Below, piece after piece: positions 11,654 to 19,094 of a DNA stretch of 64,000 nt. Position 1 is the stretch's first letter, and every line of letters starts with the position of its first letter. The notes below the pieces were generated by a model. The model saw only the letters and a program-made list of their open reading frames with translations, had not been told where the DNA came from and searched no databases. The translations under genes were made by a program, and so were the position numbers. Origin of the DNA: Methylophaga muralis (GTDB taxonomy: Bacteria > Pseudomonadota > Gammaproteobacteria > Nitrosococcales > Methylophagaceae); contig NZ_MCRI01000011.1 of assembly GCF_001720165.1 (NCBI RefSeq), positions 1 through 64,000 on the forward strand, in the 5' to 3' direction.

Positions 11654-13089
11654 AAAACAAGCAGAACAAAAATTTACCGATCTTATTAATTGAAGATGAT
11701 CAGGCACTGGCAAGATTAATCAGCGATGAATTGGAAGCCGAGGGTTGGAGTATGGTAGTTCATCATCAGATTCAATCGGCATTGGAGTGGCTGAAAATCA
11801 ATCAACCTGCGCTGATTGTCAGTGACTTGCGGTTACCTGATGGCAATGGCATGCAAATAGTTGAGCAGGTCGTTACGCATTGGCCGGAAGAACAACGACC
11901 AGGGCTGATTGTCATAACGGCTTTTGGCAGTGTGCGTCAGGCGGTACAGGCATTACAGGCGGGTGCTGATGACTTTCTTACCAAACCTCTTGATTTGGAG
12001 CATTTCCTGCTGGCGGTAGAGCGCGTGGTTGCAACACGTAAACTGCATGATGAGTTATTTCAGTTCCGCAAACTCAATCGTCAACCAGCTTTTCATCAGA
12101 TGTTTGGTCGCAGTGAAGCGATGCGTAATCTGTTTGAGCAAATCAAGGTGATTGGCCGTGCTCAAGGTCCAGTGCTGATTAATGGTGAAAGTGGAACTGG
12201 TAAGGAATTGGTTGCCAAAGCATTGCATGCAGAAAGTGATCGAGCCGATGGACCGTTTTTGGCAGTCAACTGTGCCGGTATTCCTCAAGAGTTACTGGAA
12301 AGCGAGTTTTTCGGTCATGCTGCCGGTTCATTTACGGGGGCTAAAAAAGCTCGTAAAGGCTTGTTGCAAGAAGCCAATGGCGGCAGTCTGCTATTGGATG
12401 AAATTGGTGAAATGCCAATGGCGCTCCAAGCAAAATTGCTGCGAGCGTTACAAGATGGTTCGATCCGCCCGGTCGGTCAGGATACCGAGGAAAAAGTCGA
12501 TGTACGAATTATTGCCGCTACCCATCGGGATTTAAAGCAGAAGGTGGTCGATGGCAGTTTCCGGGAGGATTTGTTTTATCGTCTGGAAACCTTTGCATTA
12601 TCAGTACCACCTCTGCGGGATCGTGAAGAAGACAGAGAAATTCTGGCCCAACAGTTTTTACAGCAATTAGTAGTAGCCCAAGGTCGAAATATTAAAGGCT
12701 TCAGTGACAAAGCTCTGGAGATCATCCGTCACTATGCGTTTCCGGGCAATGTCAGAGAATTGCAGAATGTAGTGGAAAGAGCGTTTGCCTTCTGTACCGA
12801 AGATTGGGTACAACCGCAGCATTTACCGGCGCGGTTACTGGAAAATCAAACGTCATCGGAAGTTTTAGCCAGCCCGGCTACGGAAAAGCAAAATGATGAA
12901 TTATTGGCTGGAGCGGTGTTACCCACATTAGACCAATTACAGAAACGTTATGTGAACATGGTATTACGTGAAGTCGATGGCAATAAACGTCGAGCGGCTG
13001 CTTTACTGGGTATTGGTCGCCGTACTTTGTATCGCTGGCTGGATGAAGAGAGTGATGAGACTGAAGAGCCAGCTATAAAAGATAAATAG
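11650..13089 (+). CDS. Sigma-54-dependent response regulator (NtrC family)
   Basis: The 479-residue protein has a receiver domain (about 10-125; acidic pocket EDD, phospho-acceptor D in VSDLRLPDG, K in LTKPLD). An AAA+ sigma-54 interaction domain follows (about 150-380) with Walker A GESGTGKE, the loop GSFTGA in place of GAFTGA, and Walker B LLLDEIGEMP. It ends with a Fis-type helix-turn-helix (AAALLGIGRRTLYRWL, about 445-462). It should activate RpoN-dependent promoters when phosphorylated by the overlapping kinase. No target promoter was identified here. The A-to-S change in the sigma-54 contact loop occurs in some natural activators. Confidence 0.9.
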   Translation: MKNKQNKNLPILLIEDDQALARLISDELEAEGWSMVVHHQIQSALEWLKINQPALIVSDLRLPDGNGMQIVEQVVTHWPEEQRPGLIVITAFGSVRQAVQALQAGADDFLTKPLDLEHFLLAVERVVATRKLHDELFQFRKLNRQPAFHQMFGRSEAMRNLFEQIKVIGRAQGPVLINGESGTGKELVAKALHAESDRADGPFLAVNCAGIPQELLESEFFGHAAGSFTGAKKARKGLLQEANGGSLLLDEIGEMPMALQAKLLRALQDGSIRPVGQDTEEKVDVRIIAATHRDLKQKVVDGSFREDLFYRLETFALSVPPLRDREEDREILAQQFLQQLVVAQGRNIKGFSDKALEIIRHYAFPGNVRELQNVVERAFAFCTEDWVQPQHLPARLLENQTSSEVLASPATEKQNDELLAGAVLPTLDQLQKRYVNMVLREVDGNKRRAAALLGIGRRTLYRWLDEESDETEEPAIKDK

Positions 13090-13092
13090 GCG

Positions 13093-14231
13093 CTAATCTT
13101 TGGAAATATAACCCCATTTATCACGAATCATTATTGCCGCCAGACCTTCCTTAAACGGGTGGGCGTGTTCAAACTGGGGTTCGATAACCACTTCACCCTG
13201 ACGATTGATAAAACCATATTGTCGGTAGTTATGGGTTATCACCGCCAGGCCATCTGAAAACGAGTAGGCCCATGCGAATAGCGGTTCAATCTCCATCGTA
13301 CCTTGAGTATTGATGTAACCCACCATGCATCTTTTTCCACTCGCGCAAGGCCTTCACTGAAATTCCAGGCATCATCAAAATAGGGTTGAACCAGCATTTC
13401 TCCTGTGGAATTTATAAAACCATACAATCCTTGTTGTTTAATAACGGCAAAACCTTCATCAAAGGCTTTGGCTTCTTCAAATTGCGGTTGTATCAACCAG
13501 TCACCTTGCTGGGTGATATAACCCCATTTCCCATCAAGCAAAACAGCGGCAAAACCCTCGCGAAACACTCTTACCTGCTCGAACTGTGGTTCAATCAGTA
13601 AATGACCTTCGGCATCAATATAGCCCCAGTTATGATCAACTCTCACTGCCGCACGTTGTTCACTGAAAATATGCGTTTCATCAAATTGCTCTTTGATAAT
13701 TTCTTCGCCTTCGGTATTGAGATAACCCCACTTACCATTTTTCTGAAACCCAGCGAAACCTTCGGAATAGACGCCAACCTTGTCATATTGAGCGGGGACC
13801 ATTTCTTCACCCGAGCTATTGAGGAATCCCCATTTCCCATCTTGAATAAACGCCGCAAATCCTTGTTTAAAGGATTGAATTCGGGGATAGGTTGGTTGAA
13901 GAATTATGTTGCCATCGCGGTCAACGACACCCCATAAATTACCTTTCCGATAAGCCGTCACACCGCTGTCCAAATCATTGATTTCATCAGCTGTGAATAA
14001 AATGTCACCATCAGGATTGATAATGGCGAACTGTGCTCGCCCCTGATGGGCAATCATTACTGCGGCGCGATCATTGTTAAAACTGCCAGCATCATCAAAG
14101 ATCAGATCGATCTGCAGATTTTCTACATAGGCCATGGTAGGCTGGAAGCCATAACTGGCAGTGAAGCCGGTGAATATTAAAGTCAGCGCTGACAAAATAT
14201 ACCCCAATGTTTTAAAAAGCTTTTTTCTCAT
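13093..14231 (-). pseudogene. WG-repeat protein interrupted by a single-base frameshift
   Basis: The main frame (14231 down to about 13325) encodes an N-terminal hydrophobic segment and a series of WG repeats of the type DGKWGYIxxxGxxxIxPQFEExxxFxEGxA. At KDAWW the frame runs into unrelated residues, while the next frame continues with GYINTQGTMEIEPLF and two more repeats ending KWGYISKD. Restoring one G in the GGTGGG tract at about 13319-13325 would give a continuous protein of about 379 residues. WG-repeat proteins are thought to bind partners or ligands at the envelope, but their roles are poorly known. The gene is convergent with the NtrC-type regulator, 3 bases away. A sequencing error is a real alternative to a pseudogene. 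Confidence 0.8.
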
Positions 14232-14379
14232 AAGTCAAACCTGCCCCAGGAAATATTCCCATACTAAGTCTGTTCTCAATTGGGTGAAAAGCTCGTGAAA
14301 ATAAATTTTGGGAAAAATCGCTCTGGAGTCCGCATAACAGCTTGAGCGATAGTGAATCAACAAAGTTGACGGAGCGTGT

Positions 14380-14793
14380 ATGGAAAAGGATGAAGATACG
14401 TATAGTGCGCTGAAGTTGATGGCCGAAACCATTGATATGAGTTCTCGAAATGATAATGATGAAATTATAGGCCTTGAGTATTACGTTAACTTTCATGTGT
14501 TAACCGACGAAGAACTGGCTGAGCTGACTCAGTTATGGGAAAAAAAGCTCGCAACCTGTCAAAAAGAAAAACTGGCTTCGCAATTTACCGTGGTCCAAGT
14601 ATTTGGCTTAATTATTCTGGCAATGCTGATTGCCTGGCTGTCCGGTGGTATTGCTGGGGCGATTGCCAGTATTGTCGGGGTGGTTGGTATGATCGCGATG
14701 ATCGAAGATAAGCGAGTTAAAAAAGCAAAACGAAATTTAAAAGATGCCGAGAAAGTCTGTAATAAACTTCGGTCTGCTTCACGTTCACATTGA
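14380..14793 (+). CDS. Hypothetical protein with a hydrophobic hairpin
   Basis: The 137-residue protein has an acidic soluble N-terminal half (about 1-60, with ITDEE-like LTDEELAELTQLWEKKL). A hydrophobic, glycine-rich pair of membrane segments follows (about 68-112, FGLIILAMLIAWLSGGIAGAIASIVGVVGM), written here in parts: LIILAMLIAWLSGG and AIASIVGVVGMIAMI. A basic helical tail (DKRVKKAKRNLKDAEKVCNK) completes it. The layout suggests a membrane hairpin with both ends in the cytoplasm. No family was recognised. It stands alone between the divergent WG-repeat gene and the esterase-like gene. Confidence 0.5.
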   Translation: MEKDEDTYSALKLMAETIDMSSRNDNDEIIGLEYYVNFHVLTDEELAELTQLWEKKLATCQKEKLASQFTVVQVFGLIILAMLIAWLSGGIAGAIASIVGVVGMIAMIEDKRVKKAKRNLKDAEKVCNKLRSASRSH

Positions 14794-14853
14794 TATTGGA
14801 ACCCCTTAGTGGCGGAGTGTGTCTGCATAGTCCATTAACACTCGAGGCACAGT

Positions 14854-15720
14854 GTGATTCGCCAATTTATTAAAACTTTGTTTGGCAGTTTATCGGCATT
14901 AACGCTAACTGCTTGTTCACCGGTGACATTACTTAATGCCATGGTGCCTGAATCCGCTTATCAGCATCGATCAGATTTAGTCTATGGAGAGTACGATCGT
15001 CTTAAACTGGATGTTTATCAACCAGCTCATTCTGTAGATAGTCAAAAACCTGCAACGGTGATTTTCTTTTATGGTGGAGGCTGGGAAGCAGGCGAAAAAG
15101 CCGATTATAAATTTGTCGCTGAAGCGCTGACATCACAGGGCATGATTGTGGTTATTCCTGATTATCGGGTCTTTCCTGAGGCAGTGTTTCCTGAATTTAT
15201 CGAAGATGCTGCTCAGGCAGTAGCCTGGACCCGACAGCATATTGCTGAGTTTGGTGGTGATCCGGAGCAGCTATTTATTGCCGGACATTCTGCCGGAGCA
15301 CATATTGCTGCAATGTTGTCGGTCAATCCGCATTATCTTCAGCAAGCTGGTTTAGAGACTGAACAATTAAGAGGCATGATCGGCTTAGCCGGGCCTTATG
15401 ATTTCCTGCCATTAACAAGTCCGACGCTAAAACAGATTTTTGGTGATGATGCCAGTCAATGGCAAAGTCAGCCGGTGAATTTTGTCGGCGAAGATCATCC
15501 ACCGACCTTACTGCTGGTGGGCAATAACGATCGCACAGTACTGCCACGCAACAGTTATCGGTTTGCCGAAAAGCTTAAACAATATGGTAATGACGTCGAG
15601 TTGATAGAACTCAGCAATTACGGACATGTAGCCATGGTGGCCAAACTGGCTAAACCTTTGCGTGGCGATGGAGCGTTACTGGCACCTATCGTCAGCTTTG
15701 TGGAACTGCATCGCCATTAG
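14854..15720 (+). CDS. Alpha/beta hydrolase (esterase/lipase-like lipoprotein)
   Basis: The 288-residue protein begins with a lipoprotein signal (LTAC at about residues 18-21). The hydrolase domain carries the oxyanion motif FFYGGGWEAG (about 70-79, HGGGW-like with Y for H) and the nucleophile elbow GHSAGAH (about 142-148). An acid D within NNDRTVLP and a late His in NYGHVAMV complete a catalytic triad. It belongs to the BD-FAE/carboxylesterase group. GTG 14854 is used as start. The gene ends tail-to-tail with the minus-strand flavoprotein gene with a 4-base overlap. The substrate is unknown; a short-chain ester is a reasonable guess. Confidence 0.82.
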   Translation: MIRQFIKTLFGSLSALTLTACSPVTLLNAMVPESAYQHRSDLVYGEYDRLKLDVYQPAHSVDSQKPATVIFFYGGGWEAGEKADYKFVAEALTSQGMIVVIPDYRVFPEAVFPEFIEDAAQAVAWTRQHIAEFGGDPEQLFIAGHSAGAHIAAMLSVNPHYLQQAGLETEQLRGMIGLAGPYDFLPLTSPTLKQIFGDDASQWQSQPVNFVGEDHPPTLLLVGNNDRTVLPRNSYRFAEKLKQYGNDVELIELSNYGHVAMVAKLAKPLRGDGALLAPIVSFVELHRH

Positions 15721-16703
15721 TTTAATTGTGGGATAAGTTGTTGTGCCAGGGCATCAGCACTGCTGAAAGCCGCTTCAACACGCCCCTGAATGCACCAATC
15801 ACCACAAGCCGCCAATTTTAGTTGGTCATCAAGGTAGGCGGATTGACCCGTTTGGGTTGGAAGGTTAGCGTAAACCCAACGTTTCACATCCACATGGCTG
15901 GCTTTGTCAACATTTATACCACTGACTCGCTGCACCTCTGCGAGCATCAATTGCTGAATGGTTTGATCTGCGTGGTGCAAATGTTTTTCGGCCCACATAT
16001 TATTTGCCTGAATCACCATGGAAAACCCATCAGGACGAGATGGCTTGCTGCTATTAACTGACATCCAGCTGATGATGGCATCACTGACCAGGGCGGCTTG
16101 CCAATCAAGTTCTGGCGGATCATCAAACCCCAGCATCAGCGCGTAACAAGCCAGCATTTTTGTTTGCTGAATGGTATTAAGATTCTCAAAGTTGTTTGGG
16201 AACAAGTCTGCAGTTTGTTTAGCCGGAAGGCAGCAGATCACCCAGTCAAAATTCTCTGCTACCAGTTGATCGTCACTGAGTAGCATCCATTTTCCATCCT
16301 GTTGTTGAAGTCGAGTAATTTGGCAGTCAAATTGAATAGTTAAGTTTTCAGCAAGAACCTCTCCAATCGCCTGCATATCCGGGCTACCCACATAGTGTGG
16401 ATAGTCAGCATTCCATTGGCGGCGGGCAATCTGTCTATTATTAGAGAATTCGACAAATTCGGCATCCCAGCGCTGGATTATTTTTTGTTCAATCAACGGT
16501 TGAATAAACTCGGCAAAGCACGGGGTTTTTACCGTGAAAAACTGTGCGCCATGATCGAAATGAAATTGGCCAGCTGAACGGGAAGCCAGTCTACCTCCGG
16601 CACGCCGAGCTTTATCGAAGAGTTGGATCTCGGCAAATGGCTGCAGCTGGTGGGCCAAGGACAGACCGGCTAGTCCGCTGCCAATGATGGCGATTTTGCT
16701 CAT
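15717..16703 (-). CDS. FAD-dependent renalase-like amine-oxidase-family protein
   Basis: The 328-residue flavoprotein begins with the dinucleotide-binding motif IAIIGSGLAGLSLAHQL (residues 3-19). The second FAD motif GGRLASRSAG follows near residue 41, then the family-typical FDHGAQFFTVK. The C-terminal FAD-contact segment is KLAACGDWCIQGRVEAAFSS. Length and motif order fit the bacterial renalase-like NAD(P)/FAD proteins, which oxidise isomeric forms of dihydronicotinamide, although many bacterial members are uncharacterised. It is upstream of the lone pqqA on the same strand but separated by that gene's terminator. Confidence 0.82.
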   Translation of the reverse strand: MSKIAIIGSGLAGLSLAHQLQPFAEIQLFDKARRAGGRLASRSAGQFHFDHGAQFFTVKTPCFAEFIQPLIEQKIIQRWDAEFVEFSNNRQIARRQWNADYPHYVGSPDMQAIGEVLAENLTIQFDCQITRLQQQDGKWMLLSDDQLVAENFDWVICCLPAKQTADLFPNNFENLNTIQQTKMLACYALMLGFDDPPELDWQAALVSDAIISWMSVNSSKPSRPDGFSMVIQANNMWAEKHLHHADQTIQQLMLAEVQRVSGINVDKASHVDVKRWVYANLPTQTGQSAYLDDQLKLAACGDWCIQGRVEAAFSSADALAQQLIPQLN

Positions 16704-16771
16704 GGTGATCCGTTGTGAAATGAATTTGGCAATCTGACCAATGTGTTGAGATGAGGTTTCCGGCAGGCAAA

Positions 16772-16804
16772 AAAAAGCCCCAATCCGAAGATTGAGGCTT
16801 TTTG
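16772..16804 (-). terminator. Rho-independent terminator of pqqA
   Basis: Read on the minus strand, AAAAAGCCTCAATC-TTCG-GATTGGGGCTTTTTTT forms a 10-bp stem (one G-T pair) with a UUCG tetraloop and a long U tract. It ends transcription about 17 bases past the pqqA stop. The opposite strand also has a T tract, so it may act both ways. Confidence 0.88.
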
Positions 16805-16820
16805 TTTTAGCTACTGCGTA

Positions 16821-16892
16821 TTAACGGTTGCAGATGTACATTGTTACTTCAAAACCGAAACGCATGTCTGAATATTCTGGTTTAGTCCACAT
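16821..16892 (-). CDS. pqqA: PQQ precursor peptide PqqA
   Basis: A 23-codon ORF starts at ATG 16892 after an AGGAG ribosome site 8 bases upstream, and ends at TAA 16821-16823. The peptide starts [13 protein letters not shown] and continues [10 protein letters not shown]. This matches the PqqA family: an N-terminal MW-x-K-P motif and the conserved Glu (15) and Tyr (19) spaced E-x-x-x-Y. PqqE/D crosslink these two residues and they become the backbone of pyrroloquinoline quinone. None of pqqB, C, D, E or F lies next to it: the neighbours are a renalase-like gene and glutathione reductase. It has its own terminator. PQQ is the cofactor of methanol dehydrogenase, so a separate peptide gene fits a methylotroph that needs a high precursor supply. 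Confidence 0.93.
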   Translation of the reverse strand: MWTKPEYSDMRFGFEVTMYICNR

Positions 16893-17003
16893 AATATTTC
16901 TCCTGTTGTTTGGTATCAGCGTTTGCTGACTTAGGAATAGATTATCGCGAACCAACAACTAAAACCTCAGTGAAACACCCGACGACACTCAGGATTTTCC
17001 TGA

Positions 17004-18359
17004 TTAATCGCTGACTGGTGTGCGCATAGTGACAAACTCTTCAGCAGCAGTGGGGTGTATGCCAATGGTGGCATCAAAATCCCCTTTGCTGGCGCCGCAT
17101 TTCATGGCAATCGCAATGCCCTGCATGATTTCTCCGGCTGACTCGCCAACCATATGTGCACCAAGCACTTTATCGGTATCAGCGTCGACCAGTAGTTTCA
17201 TTAAAGTACGTTGCTGTGATCCACCAAGCGTGTTTTTCATCGCACGAAAGTTTGAGCGGAATTTCAGTACATTAGGGTATTGTTCACGTGCCTGCTCTTC
17301 GGTCATACCCACCGTGCCAATATTCGGCTGGCAAAATACCGTTGTAGCAATATTGCTGTAATCCACTTTGCACGGTTGCTTGTCAAACAAATAACCGGCT
17401 AATGCCATACCTTCAGCCAAGGCAACCGGCGTTAACTCGATTCCTCCCGTGACATCACCCAATGCATAAATACTGGGCTCGGATGTCTGAAAAGTCTTAT
17501 TAACCGCAATATGGCCACTTTTACTGAGTTTAATATCCACATTTTCTAGTCCCAAACCATCAAGGTGGGGCTTTCTGCCAGTAGCAAACAGCACGGCGTC
17601 GACGGTTAAATGCTGCCCATCGGTCATGGTTAGATACAGACTACCATCTTGTTGTTTTTTGATAGATTTCACTTCGGTATTAAAACGGATATGCACACCG
17701 TTTTGCTGGATCTGCTCTGCAGCGAACTCGGCAATTTCTTTGTCAAAACCATTTAATAAACCGCCACCACGCACTAATTGGGTGACTTGTGAGCCCAAAC
17801 CATGAAAAATACCGGCAAATTCAACGGCAATATAGCCACCGCCAACAACTGCTAGACGCTGCGGAAATTCTGCCAAATCAAATATGCCGTTTGAATCCAC
17901 GGCGTGAGTTTTGCCGGGTATATCAGGTATAAATGGCCAGCCGCCGGTAGCAATTAACATACGTTCGGTAGTAAATGTTTTGCCATTAACTTCAACGGTG
18001 TTGGCATCGACAATTTTGCCTCTGCCATCAATGATCTCGACACCGGCTCTGTCCAGAATGCCTTCATAGACACCATTCAGTCGGCTGATTTCATCGGTTT
18101 TGTTATCTCGTAAAGTTGACCAATCAAATGTCGGTTTGCTTACTTGCCAGCCAAAGCCTTTTGCATCCTTAAAGTGTGATGAATATTCAGAAGCATAAAC
18201 ATAGAGTTTTTTGGGCACACAACCGACATTGACGCAGGTTCCGCCCAGATAACGATCTTCGCAAACAGCGACTTTTGCACCATAAGATGCCGCCATCCGG
18301 CTGGCACGAACACCACCTGAGCCGGCACCAATAACAAATAAATCGTAATCATATTTCAT
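17004..18359 (-). CDS. gor: Glutathione-disulfide reductase
   Basis: The 451-residue protein is a class I pyridine-nucleotide disulfide oxidoreductase. It has FAD motif VIGAGSGGVRASRMA near the N terminus, redox-active CVNVGC at residues 42-47 followed by VPKKLYVYAS, and NAD(P) motif VVGGGYIAVEFAGIF (about 172-186). The second FAD motif is YALGDVTGG, and the C-terminal His-Glu pair is in HPTAAEEF. The CVNVGCVPKK-x-x-(V/M)Y pattern is that of glutathione reductase rather than lipoamide dehydrogenase. It sits just downstream of a glutathione-linked type of peroxiredoxin on the same strand but after a terminator, so the two genes form a functional neighbourhood rather than a tight operon. Confidence 0.93.
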   Translation of the reverse strand: MKYDYDLFVIGAGSGGVRASRMAASYGAKVAVCEDRYLGGTCVNVGCVPKKLYVYASEYSSHFKDAKGFGWQVSKPTFDWSTLRDNKTDEISRLNGVYEGILDRAGVEIIDGRGKIVDANTVEVNGKTFTTERMLIATGGWPFIPDIPGKTHAVDSNGIFDLAEFPQRLAVVGGGYIAVEFAGIFHGLGSQVTQLVRGGGLLNGFDKEIAEFAAEQIQQNGVHIRFNTEVKSIKKQQDGSLYLTMTDGQHLTVDAVLFATGRKPHLDGLGLENVDIKLSKSGHIAVNKTFQTSEPSIYALGDVTGGIELTPVALAEGMALAGYLFDKQPCKVDYSNIATTVFCQPNIGTVGMTEEQAREQYPNVLKFRSNFRAMKNTLGGSQQRTLMKLLVDADTDKVLGAHMVGESAGEIMQGIAIAMKCGASKGDFDATIGIHPTAAEEFVTMRTPVSD

Positions 18360-18391
18360 CTGTAAAACTCCTGTTTACTGCTTAACTTTGC

Positions 18392-18428
18392 AAAAAAACA
18401 CCGGACCTGAGATTTATGCAGGTCCGGT
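18392..18428 (-). terminator. Rho-independent terminator of the peroxiredoxin gene
   Basis: On the minus strand ACCGGACCT pairs with AGGTCCGGT (18400-18408 and 18420-18428) and is followed by GTTTTTTTG. It lies 20 bases past the peroxiredoxin stop and before the gor start. Confidence 0.85.
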
Positions 18429-18448
18429 GAATCATGGCTAAAGCGATC

Positions 18449-18973
18449 TTACTGTTTGTTCAAATAATCCAGCATCGTATCGACACCACTGACTTCAAAT
18501 GGATCATCAGGGCAGTTATCCATCTGGCCGGGTTCAGCAAACAACTGTTTAACTTCACCGTCTACAACGTGCATTGAATAACGCCATGACCGTGCACCAA
18601 AGCCCAGATTCTCTTTTTTCACCAACATATTCATGCCGCGAGTAAAGTCACCGTTACCATCTGGAAGCAATTTAACTTTGTTTACTTCTTGACGTTTGCC
18701 CCACTGGAACATGGTGAAAGCATCGTTAACAGACAGGCAGTAAACTTCATCAATGCCTTTGGCTTTCAGTTCATCGTAGTGTTCTTCATAACCAGGCAAG
18801 TGAGTGCTTGAACAGGTCGGTGTGAAAGCGCCGGGCAGTGCAAAAACAATCACGCTTTTGCCTTTGAAAATCTCGTCAGTAGTAACATCCTGCCAGCGGA
18901 ACGGGTTATCACCGCCAATGCTTTCATCACGGACACGGGTTTTGAATACAACATTAGGAACTCGTTGAGTCAT
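18449..18973 (-). CDS. Prx5-family peroxiredoxin
   Basis: The 174-residue protein has the Prx active-site motif PGAFTPTC, with the peroxidatic cysteine at position 54. It also has the Prx5-specific continuation SSTHLPGYEEHYDELKAKG and SVNDAFTMFQWGK. Prx5-type enzymes reduce hydrogen and organic peroxides using glutathione/glutaredoxin or thioredoxin. The gene directly downstream encodes glutathione reductase, which supports a glutathione-fed cycle. The strong AAAGGAG ribosome site before ATG suggests high expression. It is shorter than the Prx-Grx fusion proteins and has no glutaredoxin domain. Confidence 0.9.
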   Translation of the reverse strand: MTQRVPNVVFKTRVRDESIGGDNPFRWQDVTTDEIFKGKSVIVFALPGAFTPTCSSTHLPGYEEHYDELKAKGIDEVYCLSVNDAFTMFQWGKRQEVNKVKLLPDGNGDFTRGMNMLVKKENLGFGARSWRYSMHVVDGEVKQLFAEPGQMDNCPDDPFEVSGVDTMLDYLNKQ

Positions 18974-19054
18974 GCTATTAATCTCCTTTACGGGGTTGAT
19001 GTGACCTGAATAATTATCCAGTTGCGAGCAGTGTATCGAAATAAAAATGATTAA

Positions 19055-19080
19055 TAAAACAACTTATTCAGGTTGTTTTA
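19055..19080 (-). terminator. Probable terminator of the REC-EAL-GAF-GGDEF gene
   Basis: On the minus strand TAAAACAAC pairs with GTTGTTTTA around an 8-base loop, followed by TTAATC. It is AT-rich and only moderately stable. It lies 15 bases past the stop codon. A second small dyad (TAATCG/CGATTA) overlaps the end of the gene. Confidence 0.5.
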
Positions 19081-19094
19081 ATCGCTAAAAACGA

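Noticed and set aside
14212-14496. Minus-strand ORFs upstream of the WG-repeat gene
   Set aside because: They overlap the plus-strand membrane-hairpin gene antiparallel and have no ribosome site.
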